From NCBI GenBank assembly GCA_041397525.1, contig JAWKWL010000003.1, positions 248,001-312,000 of the forward strand: a stretch of 64,000 nt of DNA. The letters run 5' to 3'. Shown in pieces: positions 51,740-60,102 of this stretch. The DNA is from BOKV01 sp041397525. GTDB lineage: Bacteria > Pseudomonadota > Alphaproteobacteria > Rhizobiales > Rhizobiaceae. How positions within the stretch are numbered: position 1 is the first letter of the stretch; the number at the start of each line of letters is the position of its first letter. The notes under the pieces are model-generated. The model worked only from the letters and a program-made list of their open reading frames with translations, was not told the DNA's origin and did no database searches. The translations under genes and the position numbers were made by a program.

Positions 51740-51755
51740 TTTACCAATCGGTAAA
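51740..51755. promoter_or_regulatory. RutR-box-like operator in the rutR/transaminase divergent region
   Basis: TTTACCAATCGGTAAA: half sites TTTACC and GGTAAA, perfectly inverted around AATC. It differs from the published RutR consensus (TTGACCA-NN-TGGTCAA) at only a few positions and resembles the site at 43643-43658. It lies 77 bp before the regulator's start and 131 bp before the transaminase start, so it can serve both. Confidence 0.72.
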
Positions 51756-51886
51756 ATTATTAGAAGCTTGCGGCGCAAAGGCAAGCAGTCAATCATCAAT
51801 CCGGCCGGCAGATGTCCGGTGCAGGCCGGAAACCACACAAACACCCTGAAAACCAGGACCGGACACTTGCAACGGGATAATCCGCG

Positions 51887-53215
51887 ATGTCAAACCGCCT
51901 TGCCGTAACTCCGAATGATCTGAGAGCCTTCTGGATGCCGTTCACGGCAAATCGCCAGTTCAAGCAGAACCCGCGCATGTTCGTTGGCGCCAAGGACATG
52001 CACTACACCACTGCGGAGGGTCGCAAGGTTCTCGACGGCACTGCCGGTCTATGGTGCGTCAATGCCGGTCACTGCCGCCCGCTGATCACCGAGGCGATCC
52101 AGAAGCAAGCGGCAGAAATGGATTACGCGCCCGCTTTCCAGATGGGGCATCCCAAGGCATTCGAGCTTGCCAACCGCCTCGTTGATATTTCACCCGACGG
52201 CATGGACCATGTGATGTTCACCAATTCGGGTTCCGAATCGGTCGACACCGCGCTGAAGACGGCAATCGCCTATCACCGGGTGCGAGGCGAAGGGCAGCGT
52301 TTCCGCCTTATCGGTCGCGAGCGCGGCTATCACGGTGTCAATTTTGGCGGCATCTCCGTTGGCGGCATTGTTGCCAACCGCAAGATGTTCGGCACATTGC
52401 TCACCGGCGTTGACCACATGCCGCACACGCATCTTCCGGGAAAGAACGCCTTCACGCGAGGCGAGCCCGAGCATGGCATGGAACTTGCGGACGAGCTGGA
52501 GCGCATCGTAACACTGCATGATGCTTCCACCATTGCCGCCGTCATTGTCGAACCGGTTGCCGGATCAACCGGCGTTCTGATCCCGCCAAAGGGCTATCTC
52601 CAGCGCCTGCGCGAGATCTGCGACAAGCACGGCATCCTGCTGATCTTCGACGAGGTCATCACCGGATATGGCCGCATGGGCACCAATTTCGCCGCCGACT
52701 ATTTCGGCGTGACGCCTGACATCATCACCACCGCCAAGGGCCTGACCAATGGTGTCATCCCCATGGGCGCGGTGTTTGTGAAGAACGAGATCCATGACGC
52801 CTTCATGCAAGGCCCCGAGCACATGATCGAATTCTTCCATGGCTATACCTATTCCGGCAACCCGATCGCGTCGGCAGCGGCAATTGCGACGCTCGACACC
52901 TACAAGGAAGAGGGCCTGTTCGAGCGCGTCGCGGAAATCGCACCCTATTGGGAGGACGCGCTGCATTCGCTGAAGGATGCGCCGCATGTCATCGACATTC
53001 GCAATATCGGCCTGATTGGCGCCATCGAACTGCAACCGATTGCCGGCAACCCGACCAAGCGTGCCTTTTCCGCCTTTGTGCGTGCCTATGAAAAGGGCGT
53101 GCTCATCCGCACCACCGGCGACATCATTGCATTGTCGCCGCCACTGATTGTTGAGAAGGTCCAGATCGACGAGATCATCGACACGATCAGGACCGTGCTC
53201 GGCGAAGTGGAATGA
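51887..53215 (+). CDS. Omega-amino acid (beta-alanine):pyruvate aminotransferase family protein
   Basis: A 442-residue PLP enzyme of class III. FTNSGSESVDTALKTAIAYH holds the phosphate-binding loop, IFDEVITGYGRMG the Asp that contacts the PLP ring, and TTAKGLTNG the Schiff-base lysine. The N-terminal FWMPFTANRQFKQNP and AEGRKVLDGTAGLWC are typical of beta-alanine/omega-amino acid:pyruvate transaminases. In context it should convert beta-alanine (from uracil) or 3-aminoisobutyrate (from thymine) to the semialdehyde. It is the first gene of an operon with the amidohydrolase and hydantoinase. Confidence 0.93.
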   Translation: MSNRLAVTPNDLRAFWMPFTANRQFKQNPRMFVGAKDMHYTTAEGRKVLDGTAGLWCVNAGHCRPLITEAIQKQAAEMDYAPAFQMGHPKAFELANRLVDISPDGMDHVMFTNSGSESVDTALKTAIAYHRVRGEGQRFRLIGRERGYHGVNFGGISVGGIVANRKMFGTLLTGVDHMPHTHLPGKNAFTRGEPEHGMELADELERIVTLHDASTIAAVIVEPVAGSTGVLIPPKGYLQRLREICDKHGILLIFDEVITGYGRMGTNFAADYFGVTPDIITTAKGLTNGVIPMGAVFVKNEIHDAFMQGPEHMIEFFHGYTYSGNPIASAAAIATLDTYKEEGLFERVAEIAPYWEDALHSLKDAPHVIDIRNIGLIGAIELQPIAGNPTKRAFSAFVRAYEKGVLIRTTGDIIALSPPLIVEKVQIDEIIDTIRTVLGEVE

Positions 53216-53230
53216 ACTGGGAGACCAACA

Positions 53231-54505
53231 ATGGCAGGCAAACCTTCGGCACGAGGTGAAAATCTTCGCATCAACGGCGACCGGCTCTGGGACACCATCC
53301 ACGAGATCGCCAAGATCGGTCCCGGCATTGCCGGTGGCTCCAACCGCCAGACCGTGACTGACGAGGACGGCGAGGGGCGCAAATTGTTCCAGCACTGGTG
53401 CGAGGAAGCAGGCTGCACGATGGGCGTTGACCAGATGGGCACCATGTTCATGACACGGCCCGGCACCGACTCCGATGCCCTGCCGGTCTATGTCGGTTCA
53501 CATCTCGATACCCAGCCGACCGGTGGTCGCTATGATGGTGTTCTCGGCGTGCTTGCCGGGTTGGAAATCGTTCGCACGCTGAACGATCTCAACATCAGGA
53601 CGAAACACCCGATCGTCGTCACCAACTGGACCAATGAGGAAGGCACGCGCTATGCGCCCGCCATGATGGCATCGGGCGTGTTTGCCGGTATTTTTTCAAA
53701 GGAATGGGCCTATGACAAAACTGATGCCAAGGGCCTGAAATTCGGCGACGAACTGAAACGCATCGGCTGGCTCGGCGATGAGGAAGTCGGCAGCCGCAAG
53801 ATGCACGCTTTCTTTGAACTCCATATCGAGCAGGGTCCGATCCTCGAAGCCGAGGGCAAGGATATCGGTGTCGTAACCCATGGCCAGGGCCTGCGCTGGA
53901 TTCAATGCACGGTGACCGGCAAGGAAAGCCATACCGGTTCAACCCCGATGCCGATGCGCAGGAATGCCGGTCGCGGCCTTGCCCAGATCACCGAGCTTGT
54001 GCACGAGATCGCGATGGCCAATGCACCCAATGCCGTGGGTGCCATCGGCCATATCGATGTCTATCCCAATTCGCGCAACATCATTCCCGGCAAGGTGGTT
54101 TTCACCGTGGATTTCCGCAGCCACGAACTCGATACGCTGAACGGCATGGTCGAGCGGCTGATGGCGGAAGCACCCGGAATCTGCGAAAAGCTGGGCGTCA
54201 GTTTCGAGGCCGAGATCGTCGGCCAGTTCGATCCGCCGGAATTCGACCATGGCTGCGTCAGGGCGATCCGTGATGCGGCGGAACGCCTTGGCTATTCGCA
54301 CATGGATATAATCTCGGGTGCCGGCCACGATGCCTGCTGGATCAACCGGGTGGCACCAACTGCCATGGTGATGTGTCCCTGTGTCGATGGCCTTTCGCAC
54401 AATGAGGCCGAGGAAATCTCGAAGGAATGGGCGAGCGCCGGTGCCGACGTGCTGTTCCATGCTGTGGTTGAAACTGCGGAGATAGTTACGGGAGAAGCAT
54501 CATGA
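53231..54505 (+). CDS. M20 family N-carbamoyl-beta-alanine amidohydrolase (beta-ureidopropionase-like)
   Basis: A 424-residue dinuclear zinc amidohydrolase. GSHLDTQPTGGRYDGVLGV holds the first His and bridging Asp, WTNEEGTRYAP the Glu pair, and LHIEQGPILEAEG and the late LSHNEAEEIS further metal ligands. The family includes allantoate amidohydrolase and L-carbamoylase, but the position directly before the dihydropyrimidinase gene, with a 4-bp overlap, argues for N-carbamoyl-beta-alanine as substrate: it releases CO2, ammonia and beta-alanine. It starts 15 bp after the transaminase stop. Confidence 0.92.
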   Translation: MAGKPSARGENLRINGDRLWDTIHEIAKIGPGIAGGSNRQTVTDEDGEGRKLFQHWCEEAGCTMGVDQMGTMFMTRPGTDSDALPVYVGSHLDTQPTGGRYDGVLGVLAGLEIVRTLNDLNIRTKHPIVVTNWTNEEGTRYAPAMMASGVFAGIFSKEWAYDKTDAKGLKFGDELKRIGWLGDEEVGSRKMHAFFELHIEQGPILEAEGKDIGVVTHGQGLRWIQCTVTGKESHTGSTPMPMRRNAGRGLAQITELVHEIAMANAPNAVGAIGHIDVYPNSRNIIPGKVVFTVDFRSHELDTLNGMVERLMAEAPGICEKLGVSFEAEIVGQFDPPEFDHGCVRAIRDAAERLGYSHMDIISGAGHDACWINRVAPTAMVMCPCVDGLSHNEAEEISKEWASAGADVLFHAVVETAEIVTGEAS

Positions 54506-55956
54506 GCACAGTCATCAAAAACGGAACCATCGTCACCGCCGACCTCACCTACAAGGCGGATGTGAAGATCGAGGGCGGGATTATCACGGAGATCGGGCCG
54601 AACCTTTCCGGCGGCAAGGAACTTGACGCCACCGGCTGTTATGTGATGCCCGGTGGGATTGATCCGCACACCCATCTCGAAATGCCCTTCATGGGCACCT
54701 ATTCCTCCGATGATTTTGAAAGTGGTACCCGCGCAGCCCTTTCCGGCGGCACGACGATGGTGGTGGATTTCGCCCTGCCATCGCCCGGCCAGTCGCTGCT
54801 CGAGGCGCTGACCATGTGGGATAACAAGTCTACCCGCGCCAATTGTGACTACTCCTTCCACATGGCGATCACCTGGTGGGGCAAGCAGGTCTTCGACGAG
54901 ATGGAAACCGTCGTCCGCGAGAAGGGCATCAACACCTTCAAGCATTTCCTTGCCTACAAGGGTGCGCTGATGGTGAACGATGACGAACTGTACGCTTCAT
55001 TCACCCGCTGTGCCGAACTCGGCGCCACCCCGATGGTGCATGCCGAAAACGGCGACGTGGTTGCCGAGCTTTCCGCGCGCCTGCTCGCAGCTGGCAACAA
55101 CGGGCCCGAGGCGCATGCCTATTCCCGCCCGCCGCAGGTGGAAGGCGAAGCCACCAACCGCGCCATCATGATTGCTGACATGGCAGGCGCGCCGCTTTAT
55201 GTGGTGCATACTTCCTGCGAGGACAGCCATGAGGCAATCCGCCGTGCCCGCGCGCAAGGAAAACGCGTTTGGGGCGAACCGCTGATCCAGCATCTGACGC
55301 TTGATGAATCGGAATATTTCAACCAGGACTGGGACCATGCCGCACGCCGCGTCATGAGCCCGCCTTTCCGCAACAAGCAGCATCAGGATTCGCTGTGGGC
55401 AGGCCTTGCCTCCGGCTCGCTGTCGGTGGTCGCGACCGATCATTGCGCCTTCACCACCGAGCAGAAGCGCTTCGGCGTTGGCGATTTCACCAAGATTCCC
55501 AACGGCACTGGCGGGCTTGAAGACCGCATGCCGATGCTGTGGACCTATGGCGTTGCGACCGGTCGCCTGACCATGAACGAGTTTGTCGCGGTAACCTCCA
55601 CCAACATTGCCAAGATCATGAACATGTATCCGAAGAAGGGCGCGATCCTGGTCGGCTCCGACGCAGACATCGTGGTCTGGGATCCGAACAGGGAAAAGAC
55701 GATTACCGCTGCCAGCCAGCAATCGGCCATCGACTACAATGTCTTCGAGGGCAAGCACGTCAAGGGCCTGCCGCGCTACACGCTTTCACGTGGCCATGTG
55801 TCCATCGATGATGGTGCCATCAAGACGCAGGAAGGCCATGGCAAATTCGTCAAGCGCGAGCCCAATGCCTCCGTCAACAAGGCGCTTTCAACCTGGAAGG
55901 AACTCACCAACCCGAACCCGGTCAAGCGCACCGGCATTCCGGCGACGGGGGTTTGA
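54502..55956 (+). CDS. hydA: Dihydropyrimidinase (D-hydantoinase)
   Basis: A 484-residue metal-dependent hydrolase that opens the dihydrouracil or dihydrothymine ring to the N-carbamoyl beta-amino acid. GGIDPHTHLEMPFMGTYSSD carries the first two His. FKHFLAYKGALMVNDDEL carries the Lys that becomes carboxylated. MVHAENGD, YVVHTSCEDS and VATDHCAF supply remaining ligands, and NGTGGLEDRMPMLW contributes to substrate binding. The length is standard for the family. The ATG overlaps the previous stop by 4 bp. It acts on the product of PreT/PreA. Confidence 0.95.
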   Translation: MSTVIKNGTIVTADLTYKADVKIEGGIITEIGPNLSGGKELDATGCYVMPGGIDPHTHLEMPFMGTYSSDDFESGTRAALSGGTTMVVDFALPSPGQSLLEALTMWDNKSTRANCDYSFHMAITWWGKQVFDEMETVVREKGINTFKHFLAYKGALMVNDDELYASFTRCAELGATPMVHAENGDVVAELSARLLAAGNNGPEAHAYSRPPQVEGEATNRAIMIADMAGAPLYVVHTSCEDSHEAIRRARAQGKRVWGEPLIQHLTLDESEYFNQDWDHAARRVMSPPFRNKQHQDSLWAGLASGSLSVVATDHCAFTTEQKRFGVGDFTKIPNGTGGLEDRMPMLWTYGVATGRLTMNEFVAVTSTNIAKIMNMYPKKGAILVGSDADIVVWDPNREKTITAASQQSAIDYNVFEGKHVKGLPRYTLSRGHVSIDDGAIKTQEGHGKFVKREPNASVNKALSTWKELTNPNPVKRTGIPATGV

Positions 55957-55958
55957 TG

Positions 55959-56354
55959 TCAGGCAACAAATTGCTCAAGCTCGGGCAACAAAACGACGCT
56001 TTCCTGTTCATGCGGGTCGGTGCGCGCAATCACGGCACTCACCGGTTGGTCGCTGTTGTTGATCGGAAGGTGCGGCACATCGGCGGGAATGTAAATGAGA
56101 TCACCCGCACTGGTTTCCATGCAGTTCTCCAGCTTCTCGCCCCAATACATGATGGCACTGCCGGAAAGCACATGGATGGCGGTCTCATGCGTCGCATGCT
56201 TGTGCGCTTTGGCCCTGCCTCCAGGAGGAATGGTCAGGAGATGCATGCATATCGACTGCGAACCAACAGTCTCGCGCGCGATGCCTTCAAAATAGTCGAA
56301 TCCCTGCTTGCCGGAAAACGTGTTGCCCGGACGGAGTTTTTGGCAAATTGCCAT
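55959..56354 (-). CDS. Cupin domain protein
   Basis: A 131-residue single-domain cupin. Motif 1 is GGRAKAHKHATHETAIHVLSG-like, with His and Glu ligands in HKHATHETA; motif 2 is AGDLIYIPADVPHLPIN with the last His. RmlC-fold proteins of this size are often metal-binding isomerases or dioxygenases, or small-ligand binders; the exact role cannot be told. It is encoded opposite the catabolic genes, 2 bp after hydA on the other strand, with 59 bp to the ABC operon start. It may act on a pathway intermediate. Confidence 0.86.
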   Translation of the reverse strand: MAICQKLRPGNTFSGKQGFDYFEGIARETVGSQSICMHLLTIPPGGRAKAHKHATHETAIHVLSGSAIMYWGEKLENCMETSAGDLIYIPADVPHLPINNSDQPVSAVIARTDPHEQESVVLLPELEQFVA

Positions 56355-56413
56355 GGTTGTCTTCCCTTCCCTGAGTTCATGTTGCCCAGGCAGTCACCAT
56401 AGAGGAAATCAGC

Positions 56414-57190
56414 TTGCCGGTAATCTCCGCACACAATCTTTCCCTGACTTTCCAGACCGGCGACGGTCCCGTGCATGCGCTGTCAGACGTCAACCTGGAA
56501 ATCGGCAAGGGCGAGTTCGTTTCCTTCATCGGCCCGTCGGGCTGTGGCAAGACCACTTTCCTGCGCGTGATTGCCGATCTCGAACAGCCGACCGGTGGCA
56601 CGATTTCCGTCAACGGCATGACGCCTGACGAAGCGCGGATGAAACGCGCTTATGGCTATGTATTCCAGGCAGCAGCCCTCTATCCGTGGCGCACGATTGA
56701 AAAGAATGTTGCCCTGCCGCTTGAGATCATGGGCTATTCGAAGGCGGAGCAGAAGGAACGCGTCCAACGCACGCTGGAACTCGTCAACCTTGCAGGCTTC
56801 GAAAAGAAATATCCCTGGCAAATGTCCGGCGGCATGCAGCAGCGCGCCTCGATTGCCCGTGCGTTGTCCTTCGATGCCGACCTGCTTCTGATGGATGAAC
56901 CTTTCGGCGCGCTCGATGAGATTGTCCGCGACCACCTCAACGAGCAATTGCTAGACCTTTGGGCGCGTACCAGCAAGACCATCTGTTTTGTCACGCATTC
57001 CATTCCCGAAGCCGTCTATCTTTCCACCAAGATCGTTGTGATGAGCCCGCGTCCCGGCCGCGTGACCGACGTGATTGAATCAACCTTGCCAAAGGAGCGC
57101 CCGCTTGAAATCCGTGAGACCCCGGAATTCCTGAAGATCGCCCATCGTGTTCGCGAGGGGCTGAGGGCAGGGCACAGCTATGACGAGTGA
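56414..57190 (+). CDS. ABC transporter ATP-binding protein (nitrate/taurine/ThiZ type)
   Basis: A 258-residue cytosolic ATPase. Walker A GPSGCGKTT near residue 41, Q-loop VFQAAALYPWRT, signature MSGGMQQRASIARAL, Walker B LLLMDEPFGALD and the H-loop CFVTHSIPEAVYLS are all present. The sequence belongs to the SsuB/TauB/ThiZ class that pairs with NMT1-type binding proteins. The start is TTG 56414, after AGAGGAAA; no ATG is in place. It is the first of four transporter genes in one operon. Confidence 0.93.
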   Translation: MPVISAHNLSLTFQTGDGPVHALSDVNLEIGKGEFVSFIGPSGCGKTTFLRVIADLEQPTGGTISVNGMTPDEARMKRAYGYVFQAAALYPWRTIEKNVALPLEIMGYSKAEQKERVQRTLELVNLAGFEKKYPWQMSGGMQQRASIARALSFDADLLLMDEPFGALDEIVRDHLNEQLLDLWARTSKTICFVTHSIPEAVYLSTKIVVMSPRPGRVTDVIESTLPKERPLEIRETPEFLKIAHRVREGLRAGHSYDE

Positions 57191-57196
57191 GCGCGA

Positions 57197-58066
57197 ATGA
57201 AAGGATCAAGGTTCGTCCCCGTCCTGACCATCGTCGCGATCATCATGATCGCCTGGTATGTTGTGGCCTATTTCATGAACGCGCCGTTCCAGCGTGATCT
57301 GAACACGCGCGGCAAGGTCGAGGTGACCCGGTCGCAATTCATTGCCCAGACCATGGCACAACCCAAGCCGACCATGCCGGCACCACACCAGGTCGCTCAA
57401 AATCTCTGGAAGTCGGTTTTCGGCGTCAAGCCCACTTCCAAGCGCAGCCTGGTCTATCACTCAGCCGTAACGCTTTCCTCCACCCTGTTGGGATTTGCCA
57501 TGGGCACCTTGCTCGGCGTCGTCATAGCCATAGGCATTGTCTATGTGCCGGTACTGGAAAAGAGCTTTCTGCCCTGGATCATCGCCAGCCAGATGATCCC
57601 GATGCTGGCGGTTGCGCCAATGATCATTGTCATCCTTGCCTCGATCAATGTTACCGGATTGCTGCCCAAGGCGCTGATCTCGACCTATCTGTCATTTTTC
57701 CCGGTTGCCGTCGGCATGGTCAAGGGCCTGCGTTCGCCCGAAGCCATGCATCTCGACCTGATGCGTACCTATCATTCCAGCAAGCCGCAGACCTTCCGGA
57801 AGTTGCGGATGCCGGCTTCCGTGCCGTTCTTCTTCACCTCGATCAAGGTGGCCGTCGCCGCAAGCCTGGTCGGCGCCATTGTCGGTGAACTGCCCACGGG
57901 TGCCGTTGCCGGCATCGGTTCGCGCTTGTTGGCTGGATCTTATTACAGCCAGACGATCGACATCTGGGCGGCACTCATCGCGGGGTCGGTCGTGGCGGTG
58001 ATGCTGGTCACCGCAGTCAGCATGTTGCAGGGCCTCACCCAGAGATGGATGGGGGGAAGGCCATGA
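57197..58066 (+). CDS. ABC transporter permease (first of a pair)
   Basis: A 289-residue inner-membrane protein. One long N-terminal helix (8-28) and a periplasmic stretch precede a five-helix core of the nitrate/taurine class. The EAA loop reads HLDLMRTYHSSKPQTFRKL followed by RMPASVPFFF. MIPMLAVAPMIIVI is typical. The start follows the ATPase stop by 6 bp, and the end overlaps the second permease by 4 bp. Two different permeases imply a heterodimer. Confidence 0.92.
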   Translation: MKGSRFVPVLTIVAIIMIAWYVVAYFMNAPFQRDLNTRGKVEVTRSQFIAQTMAQPKPTMPAPHQVAQNLWKSVFGVKPTSKRSLVYHSAVTLSSTLLGFAMGTLLGVVIAIGIVYVPVLEKSFLPWIIASQMIPMLAVAPMIIVILASINVTGLLPKALISTYLSFFPVAVGMVKGLRSPEAMHLDLMRTYHSSKPQTFRKLRMPASVPFFFTSIKVAVAASLVGAIVGELPTGAVAGIGSRLLAGSYYSQTIDIWAALIAGSVVAVMLVTAVSMLQGLTQRWMGGRP

Positions 58067-59022
58067 GCGGACGGCGCAACGACAGGATTGCAACAGTTCT
58101 GCTGGCCGCCGCGTCGCTCGCAGGCGTGCTGTGGGTACTGGCCAATCTGGGTCACGCATCCGGCAAGGGTTCCATGGTTCTGTTGGCGGCGGTCTTTTCC
58201 TGGCTTGCTGCCTGCTGGCTCAATGTCCGCCTGTCGGCGATTGTCATTGCCAACAGCCGCATGTCGCGCCTGCGCGACCTGCTCGTCGCAGCCATTTTCG
58301 GCGTATTCATCCTGTTCCTGTGGGAGGTGGCGGTAGCGGTTTACCAGATACCCTTCATCCTGCTGCCACCACCCTCGGCCATCGGCGCGCGCATCCTGCA
58401 ATCGCTCCCGATCCTCGCTGCGGATTTCAACCAGACGGTCTTGAAGGCCGTTCTTTTCGGATTTTGCGCGGGTTCCGTCTCTGGCTTTCTGGTGGCGGTG
58501 CTGGCTGACCGGTACGGGTTTCTGGCACGCGGACTGCTACCCATCGGCAACATGGTCTCGGCACTGCCCATCATCGGCATTGCGCCGATCATGGTGATCT
58601 GGTTCGGCTTTGACTGGCAATCCAAGGCGGCTGTTGTTATTGTGATGACCTTCTTCCCGATGCTGGTAAATACACTGGCCGGGCTGGCCGCCAGCAGCCA
58701 GATGGAGCGCGACCTGATGCGCACCTATGCGTCAGACCATTGGCAGACCCTGTTCAGGCTGCGGCTTCCTGCCGCCATGCCTTTTGTCTTCAATGCGCTC
58801 AAGATCAATTCCACGCTTGCCCTGATTGGCGCCATTGTGGCCGAATTCTTCGGTACCCCGGTTGTCGGCATGGGCTTTCGAATCTCGACCGAAGTGGGTC
58901 GGATGAATCTCGACATGGTCTGGGCGGAAATCGCCGTCGCAGCCCTTGCCGGGTCACTGTTCTACGGTTTGCTTGCACTTCTCGAGCGCACCACAACTTT
59001 CTGGCATCCGTCCTATCGATGA
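58063..59022 (+). CDS. ABC transporter permease (second of a pair)
   Basis: A 319-residue inner-membrane protein. Two or three N-terminal helices, more than in the first permease, precede the conserved core. The EAA loop reads ERDLMRTYASDHWQTLFRL followed by RLPAAMPFVF, and ALPIIGIAPIMVIWFG is the family signature. ATG 58063 overlaps the preceding stop (ATGA). The binding-protein gene follows after 36 bp. Confidence 0.92.
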   Translation: MSGRRNDRIATVLLAAASLAGVLWVLANLGHASGKGSMVLLAAVFSWLAACWLNVRLSAIVIANSRMSRLRDLLVAAIFGVFILFLWEVAVAVYQIPFILLPPPSAIGARILQSLPILAADFNQTVLKAVLFGFCAGSVSGFLVAVLADRYGFLARGLLPIGNMVSALPIIGIAPIMVIWFGFDWQSKAAVVIVMTFFPMLVNTLAGLAASSQMERDLMRTYASDHWQTLFRLRLPAAMPFVFNALKINSTLALIGAIVAEFFGTPVVGMGFRISTEVGRMNLDMVWAEIAVAALAGSLFYGLLALLERTTTFWHPSYR

Positions 59023-59058
59023 AAGAAGGCGGAGCCCCAACACCAAGGAGTAGGGAAC

Positions 59059-60027
59059 ATGAGAAAAGCATTGGGAATTTCAATGGCGCTGGCCATGGCA
59101 CTGATGGCAGGTTCGGCCTCCGCCGCTGACAAGGTTACACTGCAATTGAAATGGGTCGCGCAGGCACAGTTCGCCGGTTATTTCGTTGCCAAGGACAAGG
59201 GCTTCTATGAAGAGGCGGGTCTTGACGTCGAAATCAAGCCGGGCGGTCCCGACATTGCGCCTGAACAGGTCATTGCCGGCGGTGGCGCAGACGTCATTGT
59301 TGACTGGATGGGTGGCGCGCTCGCCGCGCGTGAAAAGGGCGTTGGCCTCGTCAACATCGCGCAGCCATTCGAAAAGGCTGGCATGGAGCTTGTTTGCCCA
59401 AAGGACGGCCCGGTCCAGGCCGAGGCCGACTTCAAGGGCCACACCCTTGGCGTCTGGTTCTATGGCAACGAATATCCGTTCTTCGCATGGATGAACAAGA
59501 TCGGCCTTTCCACCGAAGGTGGTGCTGACGGCGTTACCGTCCTGAAGCAGTCCTTTGACGTTCAGCCGCTGATCCAGAAGCAGGCGGACTGCATTTCGGT
59601 CATGACCTACAATGAGTATTGGCAACTGATTGACGCGGGCTACAAGCCGGAAGACCTCATTGTTTTCAATTATTCGGCTATGGGCAATGACCTTCTCGAA
59701 GACGGCCTCTACGCCATGGAAGATAAGCTTGCCGATCCGGCATTCAAGGATGCGATGGTGCGTTTCGTCACGGCTTCCATGAAGGGCTGGAAATATGCGC
59801 TGGAGAACGTGGATGAAGCAGCAGGTATCGTCATGGACAATGGCGGCCAGGACGAAAACCACCAGAAGCGCATGATGGGCGAAGTTGCCAAGCTGATCGG
59901 CTCCGGCTCCGGCAAGCTGATCCCTGCTGCTTACGAGCGTACCGCAAAGGCGCTTCTTGACCAGAAGATCATCACCAAGGAGCCCTCTGGCGCCTGGACC
60001 TCGGAGATCACCGACGCGATGAAATAA
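59059..60027 (+). CDS. ABC transporter substrate-binding protein (NMT1/ThiY-like)
   Basis: A 322-residue periplasmic protein. A signal peptide (1-22, ending ASA) precedes KVTLQLKWVAQAQFAGYFVA, the ThiY/NMT1 start. GFYEEAGLDVEIKPGG, ADVIVDWMGGALAAREKG and LGVWFYGNEYPFFAW are the ligand-pocket segments of this family. Members bind pyrimidine precursors of thiamin, riboflavin or related rings. Next to the hydantoinase operon, a pyrimidine-type compound is the best guess. AAGGAG precedes the ATG. A clear terminator follows. Confidence 0.92.
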   Translation: MRKALGISMALAMALMAGSASAADKVTLQLKWVAQAQFAGYFVAKDKGFYEEAGLDVEIKPGGPDIAPEQVIAGGGADVIVDWMGGALAAREKGVGLVNIAQPFEKAGMELVCPKDGPVQAEADFKGHTLGVWFYGNEYPFFAWMNKIGLSTEGGADGVTVLKQSFDVQPLIQKQADCISVMTYNEYWQLIDAGYKPEDLIVFNYSAMGNDLLEDGLYAMEDKLADPAFKDAMVRFVTASMKGWKYALENVDEAAGIVMDNGGQDENHQKRMMGEVAKLIGSGSGKLIPAAYERTAKALLDQKIITKEPSGAWTSEITDAMK

Positions 60028-60048
60028 TCAAGGCGTCAGGAGACAAGG

Positions 60049-60073
60049 GAAGGGGCGGGCGACCGCCCCTTTC
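60049..60073 (+). terminator. Terminator of the ABC importer operon
   Basis: An 8-bp stem AGGGGCGG/CCGCCCCT with GCGA loop and a short T run (TTTCT), 23 bp after the binding-protein stop. Confidence 0.9.
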
Positions 60074-60102
60074 TCGTTTCACACTATCCGATGTCGCTTT
60101 TT

